Below, one piece after another: positions 34,393-46,961 of a stretch of DNA of 64,000 nt. The stretch is from positions 4,447,001-4,511,000 of the forward strand of contig CATNEN010000038.1 of the NCBI GenBank assembly GCA_950097015.1. The letters are read 5' to 3'. Every line of letters begins with the position of its first letter. The stretch's first letter is position 1. The notes under the pieces were generated by a model, which was not told where the DNA came from, ran no database searches, and was given only the letters and a program-made list of their open reading frames with translations. The position numbers were made by a program, and so were the translations under genes. This DNA is from Macrostomum hystrix. Taxonomy: Eukaryota > Platyhelminthes > Macrostomidae.

Positions 34393-34491
34393 CTGCAGGG
34401 GTCAGCAACGAACTTCCCAAGCCAACAGGTCGCTTGTTTCTCTGAGCAGCACAGCTAGTCTTCGCGATTCGTCAAGCTCAAGAGCCTAGTC

Positions 34492-34894
34492 ATGTCTGTC
34501 TGCAGGGCTGCTATGATCATCTTCCTGCTAGGCTGCATGGTGTCCATCGGCCTGGCGGCCAGCACTGCCCGCCTGCTGGAGCTGCCACTGGGCTCCGGCG
34601 AGAGAGACAAGCGAATTCGCATGGACAGTAAGCGCGCTCTGTTGAATGGATTTCCGATTTCTTGAGCACTTCTTGAGCACTTCTTGAGCACTTAATCGAT
34701 AATCGAGTCATAATCACGGTGTTAATCCTCCTGTTAATCCTATTCCAAACACTGCAGCTCACCAGGCCTTTGTGCCGTTCTGCACTTACCGCTGCGAGGT
34801 GTACTACGGACGGTCGAACCAGTGCGTCGGCTACTTCAATCCGAAGGCGAACGTCTGCCTGTGCGTCTGCGCTCGCACACTGGGCGGCCGCTGA
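34492..34894 (+). CDS. Small secreted cysteine-rich peptide
   Basis: Two exons join in phase 1: 34492-34627 and 34758-34894, with donor ACA|GTAAGC and acceptor CTGCAG. They encode 90 residues. The first 23 or so form a signal peptide (MIIFLLGCMVSIGLAAS). A short propeptide-like stretch ends in the dibasic site ERDKR at residues 37-41. The remaining 49 residues contain six cysteines at 54, 58, 68, 79, 81 and 83 (pattern CxxxC, C, CxCxC) and end ARTLGGR. The exon pair, a TATA box upstream and AATAAA downstream make a complete small gene. It looks like a processed, disulphide-bonded secreted peptide: a hormone, antimicrobial or other effector are all possible. The cysteine pattern fits no family I can name, and no activity is claimed. 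Confidence 0.7.
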
Positions 34895-35097
34895 GGCCAA
34901 CTCTGAAGTGGTCGCATTACAGCGGAGCTTAACTTTGCACTGCGCACTCTACATAAGAGTACAAAATAGTGAAAAAAGTGAAAACTAGCATGTATATTAA
35001 CTACCACCTTGTCTATCAGATTACCACCTATACACTGGTTGTATTCAAACAATTTTCTAAGCTTTCCAAAAATACCAAAGTGCACCGCGATTAATGA

Positions 35098-35103
35098 AAT
35101 AAA
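35098..35103 (+). terminator. Polyadenylation signal of the cysteine-rich peptide gene
   Basis: AATAAA lies about 200 bases after the stop codon at 34894, the first canonical signal downstream on the coding strand. Confidence 0.5.
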
Positions 35104-37732
35104 TTAATTCGTGTTTTGTTAATAAATATAAAGTAGTTAAAAAAACTGGCGCATTTTCAAGCATATGCTAAAAAAGGCACAGCATTTCTCACAAAAGTGT
35201 TGCATTTGTTTGACTTTCTGTTCTCAACCAAATTAAATGAATAAGTAATTGAATTTTTTAAGTGAAACAAATTTCTGATGCACAATTATACACATGGAAA
35301 ATGGGTTATTATATGTTGCGGCTTAGCTAAATATTATAATTTATATTAATATTACTTTGATATCAGGACAGCTGCTGTCATCTCTACAATATACGTAACT
35401 TTTAAGTGGTCCTGTTACTTCTCTATTGTCTTGCATTATTAAGTACCGATCGCTTTGTCTTTCAGGTGTAAGATCGACATTTAAAGTTTGATATTGGTTT
35501 CAAGGTGATTTCTCTCCCTAAATATTATCTATTGTGGGGCTATGCAATGTCGAATCGAATTTAAAAAGAAAATGGGGTTGGTTTTCTACGTCCGTTCTGC
35601 ACCTTCATGGGCATATTCAGTTTTCATACTGGTTCTGGTTCAAAGTTTGCTATAGGTCTCTTAATTGCCTTTGAAATACTTTCTCCTTTACAGTCTTTCA
35701 TAGCCTTTCTGTTAATTTTCGCATTTTGCTCACTTCCCTGTAAGCAGGGTCATGCAAATTTCCATTTTCCAGATGATGGAGTCTGCTCGATATGGTAGGG
35801 AGCCCATGGTACTGAATATTGTGAAGTAGGGGCAGCTTTCCTATTTCTGATATATACTACTTACATAAGTAGGTACGATTGTAACTAACGGCCACATGTT
35901 AATAAGTAATTTATATTTATGCATGACGCAAGCACTGAAACAAAAAATTCCTTACCTTCCTCGATCGTATTTAGCTTCATCCGAACCTATCCAGTTTAGG
36001 CAGGTAAATCGAAAATCCAGACCGTCGGCACAATTGAGGTCATTTCTCTTAGCCTACTCAACTGCACAATTTTTCTATTAGAAGCAACTTTGCTTCTATA
36101 ATAACTTTGCATCGAAAATTTGAATCTATTAATTTAAATTTAAACTTTTAAATTCGATGCAGAATTAGCTACCGGTACCGAACTCGAACATTAACGCTTC
36201 CTCGATGACGTTTCGCGGGAATTTGGCATGGAAATTACTTAGGAAGTTTGCTACAAAAGCAAAACTTTGTTTCATTAAGTGAAACCTTTGTTTCAATCGT
36301 GCCCGCACCAACTCACCAGGTCAAAACAAATCTTTCTTTTTTACTTAGAATTGGTCAAAATGAGCCAAAATTACCTGCCTATGCACTCTTTATTGTGTGT
36401 ACTTTCTGTATATTTATTTTTGTAGCAGTTTTAAAGAAGTTAAGTGGACATTGCAAAGTCAATGAATAATAAGTTAAGCTTGACATTTTAAGCAAGTAAG
36501 ATATTTATAAATTTGCTCAGTATGATTCCCAGCTATTTGTGCTGAGCCATCTCCAGGCACTACTCAACTAAGCTCGAAAAGTTGCAAGCTGCGATTCACA
36601 GTGAGTGACGGGACCAGACACGTAGCAGCAAATGAGAGGTGCCATGAGACCAATAGAGCCATGCGCGAGAATGCAGCTTGTGAAAGCAGACAGCAAAAGT
36701 GTGCGGGAGAAATACGAGCCACTTCAGTTAACCCACTAGAGTATAGGAGGCCATGGCTGTGGCTGCCCCCCAACCCACAAGCAAGCCAATGCAAGCTGCA
36801 GTGAGCAGCTACGGGATAGCACTCTGTTTGCTTACACTACTATGACTTTAGCGCTGTTGAAAATTCTGAATGTACGTTGAAGGCCGCCAAGAATAACTCA
36901 GGTAAAAACTAAGTTATGCAAACCAGAGTACTAGTAGACAAATATGTCCTACCGGCGCATTGCCAAGTGGACATTTCAATGTCGAACAAGCCAAGCGACA
37001 AGATGAAAAGTATTTATTTAACCGAATCAAGAGTTTTAATTGTATTTACTCTACAAATTAAAGCAATCACGAACGATATTAGGTCAACTTTCAACCCTAA
37101 CTGATCGGCGAAAGATGAAAACCGTATTTGACAACAAAAGCACAGTGATGTAAAACAATATTGATTCATGCATTTTTCAGGGAGCATTGAAAAGCAGAAA
37201 ATAGTTAAATTGTTCGATTATCTGTTATATTTAGAAAGCTCGACATGTAACTTGTGCACCTAAATGTGTGCCAAAACTGTGAGTTTAGGCTAATGCATGA
37301 TTCAATAACACAATCGTGGTACAAGTATACAAATCAGATTTATTTTGAGCCAAAGTTTGGGTGTTGTCGGAAGGCTATAGGCAAAATATGAGCTATATAA
37401 ATAAATGCTAAATAAAGCATGTACTACGAATGAATTGTTATTCAGAAAGCAACTTCTATAAATAATTATCAATGCAAAGTAGCTATGACTATGACGACTG
37501 AAGCGTGTTTGGGATTGTACACCAAAACGAGTAACCTTTGGAGCTTATTTTTATATGATGCTATCATGTTCATTCTATTGATTTTAGAATCAATAGTAGT
37601 GATCTCGGGATCATTTTCAATTAAACCTGAAACTAGCTATTACCAGCCTGATTTGAAATAAGAGCTGTCGATTTTTGGTGCAATCTGCTAGAAGTGCAAC
37701 CGGGCCAGAGTGAGTGAGTGAGTCCGGGTGAG
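35104..37732. other. AT-rich intergenic region, no gene seen
   Basis: Short open frames are scattered through this 2.6-kb stretch but none has splice context, a signal sequence or resemblance to a protein family. No array or mobile element was recognised. The right end should hold the 3' untranslated region of the minus-strand kinase gene. Confidence 0.5.
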
Positions 37733-40700
37733 TCATAGCTGCGTACCAAACGTATCGAGCAGCCTGGAATCTGCAACCGCACCATCGCGGCAGCAGTCAC
37801 CGCAGTCGCAGACATTTCTTCCTTCCAAATCAGCGCTGTCGACGTAGTTTCCGCTGGCCGCTTCCACCGCGTCATCATCATCGTCTTCTTCAGCTTCGCT
37901 ATCGTCGTCGATGAGTCGCCCTATCGCCTCCTCGGGATCAAATTCGGCCCGGCGCAGCTGGGTGAGCCGGCGCTGCTCGATGTCGTCTGGCCGGCCGCTG
38001 AGGTCCAGTTGGGTGTGAAAAGCGCTCGGATCATAGGCTCTGGACCGAACCAGGTCGATGTTCAGGCGGCCCTTAAAGAAAGGCGACTGGGACAGCGCCG
38101 ACAGCGAGATGATTCGTCTAGCTGGCGACTTCTTCAGCAGGCGCTCGATGGTGAAGCGGCACTCCCAGCTGAGGTCGGCCGGAGCCTCGAAGCTGTGCTG
38201 GCGCACCAGCTGGCGCATCTGCCGACACGTGTGCGCTGCGTGAAGCGGAAACTGCGCAGGGAACAACAGGGTGGTGCAAAACAATGCAACCAGCTGCAGA
38301 CATTGCTTCATACCTAATGCAATCCTCACCTTTCCAGTAACCAGAGCATAGAACAGAATGCCCAGGGACCACCAGTCGACGCTGTGATTGTAGGGCTGTC
38401 CACAGAGCATCTCCGGGGCTGAAATGGGAGTTCAATCACTGCATTTTTACAGGCACGGTCAGTGCTTAGAGTTGTGAGTTGTGCGCAAAATTTATATTTT
38501 TCGTTTGAGTTTCACGTTCACGCTGCGACCTAGTGGGAATATGCTAATCTAGTGACCCAAATTAAAAAACACAGTGCCCATTGGCATGATGCCAAGTCTC
38601 CGAATAGTTTGCAGTGTAAATTGAAATCAGTCAGTTGGAACGCGATCAGTTTGGTAGCTGGAAAGTGCGCTGTTGTAACTGCAGGATTCCCAGGGTCTTA
38701 GTTTACTAGACTGCACAATAATTGCTGTCATGAATTTTAAATTAGTTATAATTCAGCAAGATTTGGCACGCTGCCATGGATCAACTCTCGATGCGACGGC
38801 GGTGAAATCTGCCAATAAGAACTGCCATCTAAAGTTAAAACAACTTTCGTACTAGAATTTTCGGTCTGTTTACAAGCACCTTCTGCGATGAGCAAACTCA
38901 GGCATTTTTTCTGAGTTTAGTCTCAGCCTGAGTCCCAGAGTTTAATGCGTGGCTGAGCCATTCATCAGCTAACGGCTCCGTGTAGCTAGCTCCACAGTTT
39001 TTTCGAGATCAAACCAGGTGAATGCGCATAATTTTCTGTCCAGTAAAAGAATAACCGACCACATTATTGCGACGAAACAGCTAAGGAAAACGCTTAGAAG
39101 TTTTCAGCTTTCAGTTCAGTTTTCAGTTTTCAGTGTTGGTGTCTGTCTTTAAATTGGTACGCTTTTTGCAAAATTTATTGAAGAATTTAATATTTAGCGC
39201 AATAAATTTGGCGTGTAGACAAAATTAACTTGTCTGTTGAAAACTACGAGCCACAAGCGTCCCTCGCGCACTCAACGCTCACCTGAGTAAGCCAGAGTGC
39301 CGCACATTGTCCTAGCCAGTTGGCCCCTCCGGAGCCACTTGCTCAGCCCAAAGTCGATTAGCACCAGATGTCCGTTGGCGTCCATGACGACATTCTCGAG
39401 CTTCAGGTCGCGGAAGACGACCCCGCCCTCGTGCAGAAAGTCGATAGCGCAGGCCAACTCAGCCACGTACAGCCGGGCCAACGACTCCGAGAACTTGCCG
39501 TGCAGCTTCCACAGGGCGAACAGCTCACCATTGGGAAAGTACTCCAGAAGCAAGTACAGCCGCTTTCGTGTCTGCCAGTGGCTCAGCAGGCAGGCAAAGA
39601 AACTGCTTCGCTTAGCTGTCAGTGCGGACTGGATGCTCACCTCCTGCTTCGCCTGCGGCACCACCGCGTGTCCGCTGTGGACTAGGCGGGCCTTGTCAAT
39701 GACCTGTCAATTGTGGAATAAGTGCTATATATTTTGGTAAAGATGTAAAATTATATCTTTTTCGACATTAAAAAGCGTATGCATTGTGCTTGTGCACTTT
39801 TGTGAAGCCTAAGCCAAGACCCAAAGACACTTTTTTCTGATTCGACAGAGTCGCTGAGTTAGTTGCACTTTGACAGTGTGATAAATCAAAGCCAGACTTA
39901 ATAGCCAGATTTAATTAGGCCATTTTCTACCCGAGTTTCTTTAAAAGGTTGTCCACTGCAGCACAGATGAAAGCTACACTAATGGCTGTCGGCTACACTT
40001 AGAAATTCAGCTAATAAAGATTGCACCCTGGAAAATACTGCTTACTTTTAACTCTTTGGCAACAGAAAAGTTAAATATAATGCGATGCTAACTTAAGTCC
40101 GATAAAAGTTAAAGCTTTTTTGAGACAGAAGACACGACAATAGAGCAGCAACAATGAAAGGTCTAGCCAGTGCAGCTAGGGTAGCTTTCACGATTCCCGC
40201 TCATGCTTATGTCTCACCTGCCCACTTGCTCTCAAAAGCTTCATATATTTTACCCTCTAATCTGTAGGAACTCGCTCTGGCAGGTTTTCTATTTATAATC
40301 GTAAAACGATACGCCACCAGAAAACACCAAGCCGAAGAATGCACTTTTGACTTCGAAGGTGGACAGATATTTATGGATAATAGTTAATGAAAAAAGCGAA
40401 AGGGTTTTTCTACGAAATTAAAGCTGCTTAAACAAGAGAAACACTGAAGAGGAACACAGAGGAATATAAGACTTCTTATATGATTTCTAAGCTTTAAAAT
40501 GGTGCAATCTAAAAGTGCACACCGAACGATTATGCAGGTAAAATGTCTTACCTTGAGCGCGTAGACCTTCTTGTCATCTTCGCGTCTCACTTTGAGCACA
40601 TTGCCGAACGATCCGGCGGCGATGACGTCCAGAACCTCGAAGCCGTCGAGCTCCTGCGGTCCACCGCAGCGCACTGGAAAGTCTGGCAGAAACAGCGACT

Positions 40701-41049
40701 CGATGTTCGGCACCGGCCACTTGGCCTTGGAGGCGCCGAATTTGCTGAACAGAGTCGACCGACGGATTCGCTTGCGACTCTCGCGGTTCCACTTCTTGAC
40801 GACGCACCTTTGCGCCTCCGAGGACGCGTCACGCTGACCGGAGAGGGTCGCTGCGGTGGAGCTGACCGCGCCTTTCTGCTGGTGCTGGGTGAGGTGCAGC
40901 GCCTTCTGATAATCCTTGGTCGCCGCAGTGACGCTCAGCCTCGATGCCCACCGGCGCAGGTGACGGAAGGAGGACTCGCGACCGTGGAAAGATGCGCCGT
41001 TTGAGTTCGTTGCAATCGAAGCAATTTCCTGGGCTTGAGAGTTTCCCAT
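37733..41049 (-). CDS. RSKR: RSKR/SgK494-like AGC serine/threonine kinase
   Basis: Four exons join in phase: 41049-40552, 39703-39283, 38418-38330 and 38251-37733, giving 508 residues. The N-terminus MGNSQAQ could be myristoylated. A family block WPVPNIESLFLPDFPVR precedes the kinase domain, as I recall for vertebrate RSKR. Kinase motifs are present: glycine loop AAGSFGNVLKV (143-153), YALK with K166, E187 in KQEVSIQ, FRDLKLEN with D265, DFG at 283-285, APE at 307-309 and GQPYNHSVDWWSLGILF. The HRD histidine is phenylalanine, a change tolerated in AGC kinases, which often have tyrosine there. Vertebrate RSKR is about 410 residues. The extra length is in the N-terminus and in a C-terminal acidic tract (DDDSEAEEDDDDD) and Cys-rich end (CDCGDCC). 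Its targets are poorly known. All donors match GTRAG. Confidence 0.85.
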
Positions 41050-43528
41050 CGAGAATCTGAATTTTTCGGAAAATCTTTAGTGATACGATTTTCGGAGACT
41101 TAAACTCTTTTCACAATAGAGAATATCACAATTCTAAATAAATATACGTTTATAAATGCATGTTGGTACCTAAGTATATTTAATAAAAAACGTAGATCAG
41201 TAAACAAAAAATATATATAAATTGAAGGTTTTTGAGAATCTGAATTATTTGTAATACTAAATTAAAAATAACAATTTATGAACATAATTGTCTACACTCT
41301 ATTATTATTCTTATTTTAATTATTGATTTCGTGACATTTTTTGATGATTTGACCGTCTTTTCAAGGGACAACAGTAAGTCAGTTTTTGGTATAGTAATAT
41401 GTACAATTGCTGAGAATCCATTCAGACAAATTTATTTTGAATCTAAAAAAGACCGATCATTTAAAAAGAAAGACAGCTCAAATTCAAGTTCTTACCTGGA
41501 ATTTCGTGATTACTTGCTGTTCACATACAATGGTGCTCGAGCAAGCCACAAAATTTCAGTTTTGTTAATTGTTTTATTTTCCGCCTCGACAGCGGTCAAC
41601 CTTAGTAGTTTTAAATGTGCACTTTTAGTTACTGCGCTTCATTATGTTTTCATTACAAAATCAATTAGACTGCCTGCATTTTAAATATAAAAAATATTAT
41701 CATAAAAAGGCAGCTAAAGCAATTTCTATTATTATTACAAACTGTCACTATATGCTTTGTTTAAAACGTGCTCCTAAAATATTAAAAATTAAATTGCAAG
41801 TAATTTGAAGCCGCTCAAATTAAAGGAACGTTCTTATCAAACGTGAGGCCCCTGAATACTGTTTTCTTGTTTTATCTGTTTTATTACCCCTAAGCGAAAA
41901 CATTTTTCTACGAAATTCAACTGTTTAATTTAATACATTATAGTGCATTCGTGTTGTTGCATTCATTTTAATACGATGAGTCATATAGTGTTACTCGCAT
42001 TACAAAAAATACACAATGTACAGTAATGACTAAGCTGAAAAGGATTGTATCTAGAATCTGTTTCAGATACAACGATCTGTTTTTAATGGATTCAGCATGG
42101 GTAAATAATGAGTAATCCTCACTTAACAGCTAGTAGAAAATAAAAAGCTGAGATATTTTACAGGCTTAGTGTTTTCGAAATTGCCATTGAGACCTGTTTA
42201 TTCGATTATACTCAGTTTGTTTTTAAGCTTGGTCCGAAATTACTACGATGACATATCAGGGTCATTTGGTGCTTATATATATCCTACTTAGCGCATTGGT
42301 CCTATAGTAAAAAGTGCACTACATCTGCTTCTCTGTGTAATGTAACTGTACGCATAAATATCTATCGCTGCATGGCTTCAACTTAGCAGATGACAATGCG
42401 ATTTTAATGTGATGATCCACAATATTATACTGTCTATAGCTTTCTTTGCTGCAATGCAACAATTAAAATGTTTACACGAGTATTGCATCAGGTTGCACCA
42501 TTTAAGCAAATAATGCAGTCCTCTCATCTGCAAGCCACATGTGCATGCGATTCCAATTAAACGGATCCTGACGTAAATTCTTTAATTATTTTTATTGTGT
42601 AAAACGCAATTCAATTTAAGACTGGAATTTCTAGCCAAAACTGCAAGTTGAACAAGCAGGTCACATGACTTTTAGGACATATCGCTTATTATATTTTTGT
42701 ATAAATATGTGGGTACATACATTTTCACCCGATTACTAGTTAAATTATAAGAAATCTAAAGCTTACAAAAACGGATTATTATTGTAATAAATATTAATGC
42801 AACTATCGATTATGGTAAACCTCTCGGCACATCTATGCGGCACTGACTTCTTAATTTGTTAATTTATCATATTTAACTAAAGGTCGATCAAATTTTGAAC
42901 CAAACAGATTAAAATTTGTAGCTGGTCCCATATATCCGCCAGAGTTGGCTCGACTGGATCGATTTGCTACTTTAGAGTCGTTTCGTTCGAGGATTAATCT
43001 CGGGCTCCATTCCAAGGCTCGTTGCCATCCGCCTTGCGAAATCGACTCTTTTGAAGCACTGAAGGGTGTGATTAACGGAGCATACGTTTTCCTAACTCTC
43101 GCACCAATGTTGCTGTGCGTGCAGCTCCGTGCAAAGTCTAATACTGTACATAAAAATATTTAGGACTCAACAATGTGCCCCATGATGGGGCCTAAAATGT
43201 TTGCTTGGGCAAAACTCGGCGGTTCGACTGCTACGAAAAGAGCCATAGAATTACTTTAGAAGAATCAAGTAATTGTGCGCTAACATTTTACATTGGTGCA
43301 CGAGGACTTTACTAGTCTTTTTCAAATTCGTCCATCTTGGCTAAAACGCTTCGTGTGTCTATAGTCTAGCAGGCTTTTGCACATAGACTATAGCATAGCG
43401 CTGTGCCCGTTACAGTATCGGGGATTTAAAGAGAAAAGTTTAGGACAACTGAGCCACAGCAGCCAAGTGTGTAAGTCAAATCTAATTGTTAGAGCTGAGC
43501 AAAACAAACACTGGAACTAAGCCACAAG
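41050..43528. other. AT-rich intergenic region, no gene seen
   Basis: The stretch separates the divergent kinase gene (minus) and the 43529 gene (plus), so both promoters should lie here. No TATA box, array or conserved exon stood out. The open frames at 41331-41684 and 42945-43163 are unsupported. Confidence 0.5.
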
Positions 43529-44357
43529 ATGACGTCTGCAGTGCACTCGATCTATGCGGCTCAAATCAACCAAACCTCAGAGTGCAGCCATACGCCGGCA
43601 TCCGAGTCACAGCAGGACCAGGTGTCAACTTCTCAAATAGTGTACGAGCCGTGCGTCCGGCCGTCCGGTATGCGAAAGGTCCACAGAGATGCTGAAGCAC
43701 ATCGTAAGTAGCAGTCTTCTCGAGGCAATTTTTTTGCTGTTAAAACTTGTGCTTGGAATCCTATACATTTTTGCTCTAATAATTAATTCCCTTCAAGGCA
43801 CTGAGGACAAAGCGGTACAAACGACACCTCAACAAGAAGTCCTAGAAGCTTGCGATGAGGATCCCAGCTGCGCGGATGTCAATGACCAGAGCAACGAAGA
43901 GGTGCACACCGATTTCAGCGAGCCTCTGTGCAGCAGCGGCGAGGAGCGCATCGCTGTCGACCCCATCAGTCGCACTCACAGTCAGGACAGCCTGAACAGC
44001 TGGCCTCCGCGCTCACCCGCCAGGGGACGCAAGGATAAGCGTTGCTGCGCAGAGATTCAGCAGCTGGTGCGAGACAAAGCTAAGCTGGAAGAGAGGCAAC
44101 GAACGCCCGACAGCTCTTCTTCTTACGGCGATCGGCCCACCATGCCGACGGTGAACTGGGCCTTGCGCACTGCCGCTGTTCGCCCGCGTCGCTTTGTAGT
44201 GCGAAGAGTTCTAAGAATTCATGTTTCCAGCCTTGTCGTCTATGTCATGCTTGTAACCCTAGCTTTAATGTTTCTCGAATGGGTGTTCCTGGCTGACAAC
44301 GGTCCACGATCCGGTGCCGACATACGCTATCTGTACCGCCCGCATCACCTGCATTGA
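43529..44357 (+). CDS. Unrecognised protein with a single C-terminal membrane segment
   Basis: Two exons join in phase 1: 43529-43703 (donor ATC|GTAAGT) and 43798-44357 (acceptor TTCAAG), giving 244 residues. There is no signal peptide. Residues 1-190 are hydrophilic and rich in Ser, Gln, Glu and Asp, without recognisable domains. They include an SP/SR-like cluster (RTHSQDSLNSWPPRSPARG). A single hydrophobic segment, VSSLVVYVMLVTLALMFLEW, follows a basic stretch (RPRRFVVRRVLR) and leaves about 30 residues after it. This suggests a type II or tail-anchored-like membrane protein with a large cytosolic N-terminus. The intron is 94 bases. A polyadenylation signal follows at 44594. I do not recognise the family. 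Confidence 0.65.
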
Positions 44358-45355
44358 TTCACCTCGCTGGGGATTAAAAAACTAAGATTACTGAAAGTTG
44401 TTTAGCCCATCCAGTGTAAATGCTCAACGATGAAGCGTTTTCTGTTTAAAAAAAATTATATTATTTCAGCAAAGCAATGTGCTACGTGGGCACTGGACAT
44501 GACATCTGGTGTAGGAAGCCAGAGCAGGTGCAGACAAAATGAAAATCTGATGAAAATATATGCATCGGAGAAAAAGTATTCATTTTATTTCCAAATAAAA
44601 GGGGCTCATAAAAAGATTCATTTACACACATTACACATATTGACACAATAGCTGAATGCTTCATATTGTGCCACGGAAAATCTAATTAAAAATGCAATTC
44701 AGCTAAGCAATTATCCTAGCCTATCCCAAATCCTCCCACGAAATGCAAAGCGCTACGCAACACCCAGAAGGTATTCAGTAGACAACGGGAAAGAAGCGTC
44801 CATATTCCCTCGCAGGAATGCACTATACAGGACCCAAAGCCTACCCCAGGCTTGAGAGCTTTCTGTATCTGATAATTTCCTCTCAACCCCTTTCTGGAGA
44901 AGTGGGATCTCTGTTGAACTCAGGTGCGCACGCCCAAGCCCTATACCTGATATGTGGCTCATGTGTCACGAAAAAATAAATTTGAATTTTACCCCACAAA
45001 TAGTGATATGGCGATGCCTACCGCCCGCCCCGGCGCCCTCCGCCTTTCAACAGCTGCTAAATGGGCGATAAACGCTTCGATTTTCCTCCGCGACTCGCAC
45101 TGGCAAGGAGGGAAGACGATCAGTCGATCGATTTTTTGTGCCCACCTACCCGACTCGAAGTGCTGCGCATGACCGGACCAAGCAAGGCTCCAACTTGGCC
45201 AGCGGGGAATTTCAAGAAGACTCTACTTTTTAATTCTGAGAGGCTAGCAAAGGCTGCCTATTGTGTTGGAACGCTCATCCCAGCTCTCATTAGGCCCAAG
45301 AAACCGCCTCTGAGACAAATATTCCAGCAGAAACGGAAGTAAAACAAAGATTGAA
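44358..45355. other. Intergenic region, no further gene seen
   Basis: It contains the 3' end of the gene at 43529 and the upstream region of the FN2 gene. An open plus-strand frame at 45061-45342 lies just before the FN2 start codon but lacks any recognisable features. Confidence 0.5.
44594..44599 (+). terminator. Polyadenylation signal after the 43529 gene
   Basis: AATAAA on the coding strand, 237 bases after the stop codon at 44357. It is the first canonical signal after the gene. Confidence 0.45.
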
Positions 45356-46961
45356 ATGAGCAGGTGTGCGCTGATTATCGTTGCTGCACTTATGTGCATT
45401 GGCACCATCTGCGTTGGCTCTGTTGATGGAGGTAAGGTTTTTTAGCCGTTTTCCTGGTCTTGTAATTGATTATGATTTAGAGTCGACGCTATGACAAATA
45501 AAAAAGTTCTTTAATCAAAGGAGTCGCGATCAACACTACAGCCGCTGCCACCACGGCGAAGGTCACAACAGCCCAAACAACTTCCGCTGCCACTACGACT
45601 GCCAAGGCCACTACACGAAGTGCTGCGAATACAACAGTAAAAGCAGGTACAACTGGCGCGGCCGCTTCCACGACCAAGCCAACCACGACCAAGCCGCCTG
45701 TCACTACTGACATGCCAGGCGTCACCACAACAGCTAAGACCACACCGATTACCACAGAGTTCAAGGCGTTTCCGGAGTTCCAGTGCCACTTGCCATTCTG
45801 GCGAGCTGGAGTATGGCATCACACCTGCATCAAGTACAATAACTTCGGCGACTTCTGGTGCTCGCTGACAACCAACTTCACCAAAGACGAGAACTGGAGG
45901 CGATGCAGATGTAAGTAGATGCCATCCAATTTATTTTACTAATCATCACAAATTACTCCGCCTAAGATTTCATGAACTTCAAGTAATAAAAAAGTCAATG
46001 CATGCAAAAGCGGAAACAAAAGTGCATCAAGTACTTTAGGAGGAAACTATTTACGCTTTCAGCGCCCGACCTGAACCGCTTCCGATGCCACATTCCTTTT
46101 GAGTACAAGGGTAAGAAGCACCACAGCTGCTTGCCGATTGAGGACAACTCCTCTCACGGTCGAGGCTCTCACCACACTTACTGGTGCGCCACTGTGTCCA
46201 AGATTAAACACTTTTCGCCGCATGGCACCGACTGGGCCTACTGCGAACACCAGAACGCCACTGGCCTGGCCTACCTGAAGAAAGTCGGTCCGCACCGGAC
46301 TATTCCAGAAGCCGAGGCCAAGACCAGAGCTGCCAGTGGCAAGCACGGTGCTTCGCATGCCGAATCTGCTGCGGCTGCAGCCGCTGCTGGCGCTCCTCAC
46401 AAGGCTTTGAACGGCGCTGGACAGGGCGGCTCTGGTGCCTCAGCTGCCGGCCTGAGCGCCTCTGCTACTATCGGCATTGCCGTTGGTGTAGTCTGCTCTG
46501 TGCTTGCAGTGGTGGCCGTCGTAGCAGGTGTTGCTATTCGCAGACGGTACGTAGCACATTTTTTTCTGTCTGAATATTTTAGAAATCCTTTGAAAAATTT
46601 TTTGTTGAATTATATCATACACCTTTTCGATGACACCCTTGCTTTGTCCTAAACGGAGGTGTCAAGCTTGCTCAAGTTTTAATAAAGTGCAACTCAAGTA
46701 AACAAACATCAGCAGTGGTTGTGTATGAAAACTGTGCGAATGCAGCGTTTCTGCTTGATTCACTGAGGTGCACTAATTTCCTCAAATCGCTAACGAATTT
46801 AAGTATTTAGACTTTTAAAATTTAGAATGGTTAGCAATCACAATTTTCTTACAAAAAGAGCTTGGACAACCTGAAATTTCAGTCGACGAAGTGGCCAGCA
46901 CAGGGCCCTGCTGCAGACCCGCGAGAAGGGGACCTACGGCGGGATGGAGGCGAGCGATTAA
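45356..46961 (+). CDS. Mucin-like / double fibronectin type II / transmembrane protein
   Basis: Four exons join in phase: 45356-45431, 45521-45910, 46063-46546 and 46883-46961, giving 342 residues. A signal peptide (CALIIVAALMCIGTICV) is followed by a Thr/Ala-rich stretch to about residue 108 (TTAAATTAKVTTAQTTSAAT), a likely O-glycosylated stalk. Two fibronectin type II modules follow, each with four cysteines, at about 109-153 (CHLPFWRAGVWHHTC, FWCSLTTNFTKDENWRRC) and 164-215 (CHIPFEYKGKKHHSC, YWCATVSK, DWAYC). After an Ala/Gly/Ser linker, residues 290-314 form a membrane helix (TIGIAVGVVCSVLAVVAVVA) and the 28-residue tail starts RRRRRSGQ. FN2 modules bind collagen or glycans in other proteins; the ligand here is unknown. 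Splice sites are GTAAGG, GTAAGT and GTACGT with normal acceptors. Confidence 0.8.
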
